From positions 1 to 10,000 of the forward strand of contig NZ_JAIWOI010000135.1 of the NCBI RefSeq assembly GCF_020217005.1: DNA of 10,000 nucleotides. Reading direction: 5' to 3'. The notes below the pieces were generated by a model that made no database searches, was not told the origin of the DNA, and saw nothing but the letters and a program-made list of their open reading frames with translations. Below, piece by piece: positions 4,994 to 10,000 of the stretch. Position 1 is the first letter of the stretch, and every line of letters starts with the position of its first letter. A program made the translations under genes and the position numbers. This stretch comes from Rheinheimera sp. (GTDB lineage: Bacteria > Pseudomonadota > Gammaproteobacteria > Enterobacterales > Alteromonadaceae).

Positions 4994-7888
4994 ATGAAAA
5001 ATACCACCTCTGTCCGCTTACTGACGTCGACCTTGCTCCCCGCTACTGTCATTTGCTGCCTGATGGCAGTAAGCAAGCCCCAGGCTGCAGTGCTGATGAA
5101 GCCAACAGCTGCAGCCGGGCTGAATTACCCTCACGCATTGACGCCGGCTAAGGTCAACCCGGCCATTACGCCGCCAGAGAAGGTACTGGGTTTTCCCGTG
5201 GGGCAACGCACTGCCACCCCCGAACAAATAGATCAATTAATGAAGCTTTGGGCCAAAGAAAGCGACCGTATTTCGTATCAGCAATACGCCACCAGCTACG
5301 AAGGCCGGCCCTTGCATTTGTTAGCTATTTCAACGCCAAAAATCCTCGCCACCTTGCCGGACATACAGCAAAAAGTACAATTGTTGGCCAAACCTCAAGG
5401 CAAATCCTCCAGCCAGATTGAACAAGCTATCAAGGAATTACCCGCCATAGCCTGGATGGCTTATTCTATTCACGGCAATGAGTCTTCAGGAGCCGATGCG
5501 GCTTTAGCTTTGATTTACCAACTGATAGCCGCTGAAGATACTGAAGTTACCTCATTACTTGAGAATATGGTGGTACTGGTTGACCCCATGATGAATCCGG
5601 ATGGCCGCGCCCGTTTTACTAAGATGCTGGAACAACACAGAGGTACAGCCCCTAATGTGGATGGCCAGTCCATGCTACATACCGGAGTCTGGCCTTATGG
5701 CCGTTCTAATCACTACTATTACGATCTGAACCGGGATTTTTATTTCCTGCAGGCGCCAGAAACCCGTGGTCGGGTAGCATTAATTAATCAGTGGTATCCG
5801 CAACTGATGATCGACGGTCATGAAATGGGCAGTGATGATACTTTCCTGTTTGGACCGTCCCGTGAACCCATCAACAGTAATATTCCACAGAGCAAACACA
5901 AATGGGGTAAAAAGTTTGCCAGTGATCAGGCTACAGCTTTTGACCAAAATAACTGGACTTACTACACGGGTGAATGGTTTGAAAACCTCTACCCAGGATA
6001 CTCCAACTATGCAGAGTACCGCGGCGCAGTGCATATATTGTATGAACAGGCCCGGACCGCTGAAGACGGTATCCAGCTGAATAACGGCATAATCCGTACT
6101 TATCAGCAGTCTGTACATCATCAACTGGTCAGTTCAATAGCCAATCTGAAAACCCTGGCTGCAAATAGCAAGGCTATGTACCGCGATTTTGTCGAGGACC
6201 GTAAGCTGGTGACCTCGGGTAGCAGTCCTTATGCCAATAAAAGTTATGTGATTCTGCCAACGGCAAACCGCAAAAGACTCGAGCATTTTGTCTCCTTGTT
6301 GCAGGCGCAGGATATTGAAGTACAACAGCTGACAGCTCCCACGTCAGTCAGCCAGGTTACAGATCAGTTAGGGCAAAGCTACAGCCAGAAAAACTTGCCT
6401 AAAGGTGCTGTTGTGATCAACGCTCGCCAGCCCGAAGCCCGGTTGCTGAATGCGATTCTGGAGTTTAATGCTCAGATCAAGGATGAAGTGTTGCTGGAGG
6501 AATACCAGCGTACCTTGCGCGATGGCAGTTCGCTGATGTACGACAACACAGCATGGAACATGACCATGATGCAAGGCTTGACCGCGCTGGAAGTGGGCGA
6601 AGAAATTACCGACAATCTGAAAGCTTATGAGGCGGATCCTTTAGTCGTTGCCAGTAAAACCGAAAGCCTCGGCTGGTTGGTGAATGGTGATGACGACGCC
6701 TCTGTCGCTTTTGCGGCACGCCTGCTGGAGCAAGGCGTGCAGGTACGCCTGATCGATAAAGCAGGACAACTTGGTACAGTCGTCTTTAACAGAGGCACAG
6801 TTACTGTATTGCGTAGCGATAACCCTCAAATGGCGGATCTGGCCGAAAAAGTCGCAACTGCTGCAGCCGATGTACACACGGATCTGCGTAATCTGACACA
6901 AGGTTTAGGGGACGGCGATTTACCTGATATAGGAGGCGCCCATTTCCGCCTGTTACAAGCCCCTAAACTGGCCATAGTTGGCCAGAGTGGCGTCAGCCAA
7001 CTGGACTTTGGCGCTATCTGGCATATGGTCGATACACATCTTGGGATCCGTCACAGCCATTTGGATCTGGCCGCTTTAACCAGAGCGGATTTGCGTCAAT
7101 ACAATGTAATAGTGCTGCCGCATATGACGGCAAAACTAGACCCTGGCGCCGTCACAGCGCTAAAAAGCTGGGTAGACTCCGGAGGGACTTTAATCAGCGT
7201 AGACGGAGCAACAGCTCAGTTGATGACGGCTGGTTTATCTGCAGTGAAACCTTTAGCTGCAGCAATCGAAGACGCAGCGACTTATGATTTATCGCTGCAA
7301 CGCGAATGGCTGGCTAGTCAAAGTACCTTAGCGAACAAAGCCGCTGTGAATAGCTATCTGGTACCTGAGCGGATCAGCCTACCCTGGCTGGCCGATGAGA
7401 AAATCAAAGCCTTGAGCAAAGAACAACTGAAAATCTGGGAAGAATGGTCTGCTCACTTTATGCCGTCCGGTGCCATTCTGGCAGGTCGCGTTGATCAAAA
7501 ACACTGGCTGACTTTTGGTAGTGAAAACCAGTTACCACTGCTGTTTAGCAATCATCCACTACTGATGTCGGACGACCAGTCTGAGGCTGCTGTGCGTATA
7601 GGGGTCATGACAGAGAACAAATTGGTGTCAGCCCGTAAACTGGGCTGGTCCACTCTGCCTGCAGGTCAGGATGTACGGGTAAGAATGAGTGGCCTCTTGT
7701 GGCCTGAGGCGGCACAGCGTGTGACCAACACAGCTTACTTAACCAGAGAAAGCAAAGGTAATGGGCAGATCATTCTGTTTGCTGGCCAACCTGTGGTGCG
7801 GGGAGCCACCAAAGGCACTGAACGTTTATTGCTAAACGCCATTGTTTATGGTCCGGGTTTAGGTGCATCAAGCCCTGTAAAACTCTAA
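4994..7888 (+). CDS. Exported M14 family zinc carboxypeptidase with C-terminal amidotransferase-like domain
   Basis: The 964-residue protein removes residues from peptides using zinc, probably in the periplasm or outside the cell. A signal peptide occupies about residues 1-31 (LLPATVICCLMAVSKPQA). The M14 domain spans roughly 70-400. Zinc ligands are H160 and E163 in YSIHGNESSG, and H276 in MIDGHEMGS. Substrate-binding positions are MNPDGRAR (200-207) and DLNRDF (244-249, equivalent to the Asn-Arg pair of carboxypeptidase A). The likely catalytic glutamate is E351 in HILYEQARTAEDG. The catalytic set is therefore complete. Around 655-755, LAIVGQSGVSQLDFGAIWH and then VIVLPHMTAKLDPGAVTAL with SGGTLISVDG resemble the class I glutamine amidotransferase-like fold, but I see no catalytic Cys triad. 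The length is typical of large M14 proteins of marine Gammaproteobacteria and Bacteroidetes. The ribosome site is weak (GAG about 9 bases before the ATG). It probably heads an operon with the amidohydrolase. Substrate specificity is unknown. Confidence 0.9.
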   Translation: MKNTTSVRLLTSTLLPATVICCLMAVSKPQAAVLMKPTAAAGLNYPHALTPAKVNPAITPPEKVLGFPVGQRTATPEQIDQLMKLWAKESDRISYQQYATSYEGRPLHLLAISTPKILATLPDIQQKVQLLAKPQGKSSSQIEQAIKELPAIAWMAYSIHGNESSGADAALALIYQLIAAEDTEVTSLLENMVVLVDPMMNPDGRARFTKMLEQHRGTAPNVDGQSMLHTGVWPYGRSNHYYYDLNRDFYFLQAPETRGRVALINQWYPQLMIDGHEMGSDDTFLFGPSREPINSNIPQSKHKWGKKFASDQATAFDQNNWTYYTGEWFENLYPGYSNYAEYRGAVHILYEQARTAEDGIQLNNGIIRTYQQSVHHQLVSSIANLKTLAANSKAMYRDFVEDRKLVTSGSSPYANKSYVILPTANRKRLEHFVSLLQAQDIEVQQLTAPTSVSQVTDQLGQSYSQKNLPKGAVVINARQPEARLLNAILEFNAQIKDEVLLEEYQRTLRDGSSLMYDNTAWNMTMMQGLTALEVGEEITDNLKAYEADPLVVASKTESLGWLVNGDDDASVAFAARLLEQGVQVRLIDKAGQLGTVVFNRGTVTVLRSDNPQMADLAEKVATAAADVHTDLRNLTQGLGDGDLPDIGGAHFRLLQAPKLAIVGQSGVSQLDFGAIWHMVDTHLGIRHSHLDLAALTRADLRQYNVIVLPHMTAKLDPGAVTALKSWVDSGGTLISVDGATAQLMTAGLSAVKPLAAAIEDAATYDLSLQREWLASQSTLANKAAVNSYLVPERISLPWLADEKIKALSKEQLKIWEEWSAHFMPSGAILAGRVDQKHWLTFGSENQLPLLFSNHPLLMSDDQSEAAVRIGVMTENKLVSARKLGWSTLPAGQDVRVRMSGLLWPEAAQRVTNTAYLTRESKGNGQIILFAGQPVVRGATKGTERLLLNAIVYGPGLGASSPVKL

Positions 7889-7910
7889 CCCTATTAAAGT
7901 CTGAACCAGA

Positions 7911-7933
7911 GGGTCAGCCTTTTAGGCTGACTC
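7911..7933 (+). other. Stem-loop between the two hydrolase genes
   Basis: GTCAGCCT (7913-7920) and AGGCTGAC (7924-7931) form an 8-base-pair stem with a TTT loop; a G-U and a G-C pair extend it to 10. It sits 22 bases after the peptidase stop and about 36 before the amidohydrolase ATG. No T-run follows, so it is not a normal intrinsic terminator. It may protect the 3' end of the upstream message or tune relative expression of the two genes. Confidence 0.6.
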
Positions 7934-7969
7934 CAGGCCAACCCTGCATAAAAATAACAAGGAACAACT

Positions 7970-9559
7970 ATGCGTATTTTTTGTGTACTGAGCACAGCGT
8001 TAGTACTGGCCCTGACAGGTCAACCTGAGGTCTTCGCAGCCAACTCTGCAGAACGAACCCCCTCAGCGCCACAACGCGACAGAGGCGAAGGCCCTTATAA
8101 ACGTCTGATTTTACGCGGCGGCACTTACATCAGCGGCGAAGGCGCTCCGCCTGTGGGCCCGGTAGATATAGTCATAGAACAGGATCGCATCACAGAAATT
8201 ACCGCTGTGGGTAATCCCGGTGTGCCAGTGATGCCTGAAGGCCGGCCTAAAGCCAGCTCAGGCGATCAGGAAATGGATGTCAGCGGCATGTACATTCTGC
8301 CGGGCTTTATTGATATGCATGGCCATATTGGTGGTTCAGCCAACGGCACTCCGGCTGAGTATGTGTTTAAACTCTGGTTAGCGCACGGCATTACCACAGT
8401 GCGGGAACCCGGCAGTTTTAATGGTGTCGACTGGACCATGCGTCACGTCAAAGCTTCAGAGAAAAACAGCATAGTAGCGCCTCGCATTGTGCCTTATATC
8501 GGCTTTGGTCAGGGCCTGAGTAAACCTGTGTTTAGTCCGGAACAAGCCAGGGATTGGGTGCGGGATATCAAAAAATCCGGCGCTTCGGGTATTAAATTTT
8601 TTGGCTCTACCCCGGCCATTATTTCCGCCGCTTTGGATGAAGCCAAAAAACAACAGCTTGGCACCATGATGCACCACGCCCAGCTCAACGTGATGGGTAC
8701 CAATGCACTGGACAGCGCCCGTATGGGTTTAACCTCGATGGAACATTGGTACGGCTTACCTGAAGCGCTGTTTACCGGTCAGGTGATCCAGAATTATCCA
8801 GCCCATTACAATTACCAGAATGAACAAGACAGATTCGCCAATGCAGGCTTGTTATGGAAACAAGCGGCAGCGCCAGGCTCTGACAAATGGAATGCAGTGC
8901 GCGATGAGCTGATCCAACTGGACTTTACCATCAACCCTACCCTGACCATTTACGAAGCCACCCGCGATGCCAGCGCGCAGCGTAACGCCGAATGGCATCA
9001 GGACTATACCCTGCCCTCTTTAGCTAACTTTTTTAAGCCTAACCGTTATGCCCATGGTTCCTTTTGGTTTGACTGGACGACCGATCAGGAAATCGCCTGG
9101 CGCGAAAACTATCGCATCTGGTTCCAGTTTTTAAACGACTATAAAAACCATGGTGGCCGGGTCACTGCAGGATCGGATGCGGGTTATATCTATAAAATTT
9201 ATGGTTTTGCTTATATTCAGGAACTGGAACTGCTGCGCGAAGCAGGTTTTAACCCGCTGGAAGTCATACAGGTCGCTACGCTCAACGGCGCTGAAGCTTT
9301 AGGCATGGAAAAAGATATTGGCAGCTTAGTGCCGGGCAAAAAAGCCGATATGCTGATAGTGGCTGAAAACCCGCTGGCAAACTTTAAAGTGCTGTATGGC
9401 ACTGGTCATTATCGCTTAAATGCTAATAACGAGCCGGAGCGCAGCAAAGGGGTGCGTTACACTATTAAAGATGGCGTAGTGTACGACGCCCAGCAATTGC
9501 TTCAGGATGTGCGGACTATAGTGCAACAGGCAAAACAAACCGAAAATACAAAAATTTAA
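7970..9559 (+). CDS. Exported metal-dependent amidohydrolase (prolidase/imidazolonepropionase-like)
   Basis: The 529-residue protein has a signal peptide (residues 1-23, ending EVFA) and an amidohydrolase TIM-barrel flanked by the usual small beta domain. The beta-domain part is visible as LILRGGTYISGEG (46-58) and MYILPGFIDMHGH (107-119). Metal ligands are H117 and H119 in the HxH motif, a candidate bridging lysine K209 in SGIKFFGS, H235 or H236 in MMHHAQ, H259 in SMEHWYG, and D403 in TAGSDAG. The end carries NGAEALGMEKDIGSLVPGKKADMLIV, the standard closing motif. This pattern fits the secreted branch that includes Xaa-Pro/Xaa-Arg dipeptidases, but imidazolone- or other ring-opening activity cannot be excluded. 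AAGGA lies 6 bases before the ATG. It follows the M14 gene by 81 bases and is probably cotranscribed, suggesting joint peptide degradation in the periplasm. Confidence 0.88.
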   Translation: MRIFCVLSTALVLALTGQPEVFAANSAERTPSAPQRDRGEGPYKRLILRGGTYISGEGAPPVGPVDIVIEQDRITEITAVGNPGVPVMPEGRPKASSGDQEMDVSGMYILPGFIDMHGHIGGSANGTPAEYVFKLWLAHGITTVREPGSFNGVDWTMRHVKASEKNSIVAPRIVPYIGFGQGLSKPVFSPEQARDWVRDIKKSGASGIKFFGSTPAIISAALDEAKKQQLGTMMHHAQLNVMGTNALDSARMGLTSMEHWYGLPEALFTGQVIQNYPAHYNYQNEQDRFANAGLLWKQAAAPGSDKWNAVRDELIQLDFTINPTLTIYEATRDASAQRNAEWHQDYTLPSLANFFKPNRYAHGSFWFDWTTDQEIAWRENYRIWFQFLNDYKNHGGRVTAGSDAGYIYKIYGFAYIQELELLREAGFNPLEVIQVATLNGAEALGMEKDIGSLVPGKKADMLIVAENPLANFKVLYGTGHYRLNANNEPERSKGVRYTIKDGVVYDAQQLLQDVRTIVQQAKQTENTKI

Positions 9560-9609
9560 ACCGCAAACGCCAAAGTACGGGTGGCTGTTCAGTCCCCCGT
9601 ATGACTCTG

Positions 9610-9927
9610 TTAATTCGTTTGCTCAGTACCACAATTCCAGCACAATTCAAATGAAGCGGCATTTTCTTCTGCGCATTTGCTGCAATGCCAGTCCGCCGCT
9701 TCGCTATCCAGTGTCAGGTTTTTTAATAACATGCTGGCTAAGGCGTAATCATTTTCGTCGACCAGCCATAACTCCAGCCAGCTATCAAAAGCAGACACCT
9801 CACCTATCATACTGACCGCATGTTCGTTTTTAACAAATACCTCAAAACCCCGACGCTGCAGAATATTCTTGATATTGCTGACAATCAGCCTGTTTTCATG
9901 GGTGTAGATCATTTTCATAGCCATCAT
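9610..9927 (-). CDS. DUF2007 family protein with C-terminal zinc ribbon
   Basis: The 105-residue protein has a DUF2007 (putative signal transducing) domain at about residues 5-70, seen as MIYTHENRLIVSNIKNILQ, EVFVKNEHAVSMIGEVSAFDSW and ELWLVDENDYALA. A small zinc ribbon follows, with cysteines C82, C85, C96 and C99 in two CxxC knuckles (HCSKC and CWNCG). It is cytoplasmic, with no signal or membrane segment. No activity is established for the family as far as I know. Four in-frame ATGs lie within 16 bases (9927, 9924, 9918, 9912). Homologs I recall begin MKxIYTHEN, which favours 9918. However, the ATGA overlap with an upstream open frame favours 9927 or 9924. It converges on the amidohydrolase gene, 50 bases apart. 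Confidence 0.83.
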   Translation of the reverse strand: MMAMKMIYTHENRLIVSNIKNILQRRGFEVFVKNEHAVSMIGEVSAFDSWLELWLVDENDYALASMLLKNLTLDSEAADWHCSKCAEENAASFELCWNCGTEQTN

Positions 9928-10000
9928 TTCCCATACATCAAAGCTTTACCGCTATTCAAGCAGCATAGCATCAGCAGCTTTTGTTCAGGCGCATTTTTAA
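9924..10000 (-). CDS. Possible C-terminal end of an upstream gene, cut by the window edge
   Basis: On the minus strand one frame stays open from the window edge for 24 codons and ends KALMYGK followed by TGA. That stop overlaps the first ATG of the DUF2007 gene as ATGA, a pattern common inside operons. The other two minus frames are closed by stops. The fragment is too short to identify, and 24 open codons could occur by chance. If real, the DUF2007 gene is the second gene of an operon. Confidence 0.4.
   Translation of the reverse strand, partial: KNAPEQKLLMLCCLNSGKALMYGK

Noticed and set aside
5780..6124. Antisense open frame of 114 codons inside the M14 peptidase gene
   Set aside because: It is a shadow of the conserved catalytic region, with no independent signals.
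9576..9601. Inverted repeat TACGGG...CCCGTA between the amidohydrolase and DUF2007 genes
   Set aside because: Only 6 base pairs with a 14-base loop and no T-run on either side. It is too weak to call a terminator, although a shared terminator would be expected here.

Overview
The window looks like ordinary chromosome of a Gammaproteobacterium, probably an Alteromonadales/Chromatiales-type aquatic heterotroph such as Rheinheimera or a relative. This rests on a YggL-family gene, a DUF1304 membrane protein, a DUF2007/zinc-ribbon protein, large exported peptidases and moderate base composition. The genus is a guess from general gene content; nothing in the window is diagnostic. I see no tRNA, rRNA, insertion sequence, prophage gene or CRISPR array.

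Layout. 1-277 (minus) is the N-terminal part of an exported protein resembling necrosis-inducing NPP1/NLP proteins, cut by the window edge. 468-806 (minus) is yggL, closed by a near-perfect hairpin terminator at 411-448. A 351-base gap without a convincing gene follows. 1158-1910 (plus) is a class I SAM methyltransferase, converging on a DUF1304 membrane protein (1907-2269, minus) with overlapping stop codons. 2448-3038 (plus) is a LysE/RhtB-type exporter, converging with overlapping stops on an AraC-family regulator (3035-3874, minus). That regulator is coupled by an ATGA overlap to an upstream exported solute-binding protein (3871-4674, minus). After a 319-base divergent intergenic region come two plus-strand exported hydrolases: a 964-residue M14 zinc carboxypeptidase (4994-7888) and a 529-residue amidohydrolase (7970-9559), with a stem-loop between them. 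At the right edge a DUF2007/zinc-ribbon protein (9610-9927, minus) overlaps by ATGA the likely last codons of another minus-strand gene that runs out of the window.

How the genes may work together. The two exported hydrolases could form a periplasmic peptide-breakdown pair, with M14 trimming peptides and the amidohydrolase (prolidase/imidazolonepropionase-like) cutting a product. The solute-binding protein, AraC regulator and LysE exporter look like a sensing-plus-export cluster: the binding protein has no permease or ATPase gene beside it, and the regulator is translationally coupled to it. Both ideas are inferences from gene order. I found no clearly undescribed system. The most promising points are the orphan binding protein-AraC pair, the NPP1-like protein, and several unexplained perfect inverted repeats in the gaps.
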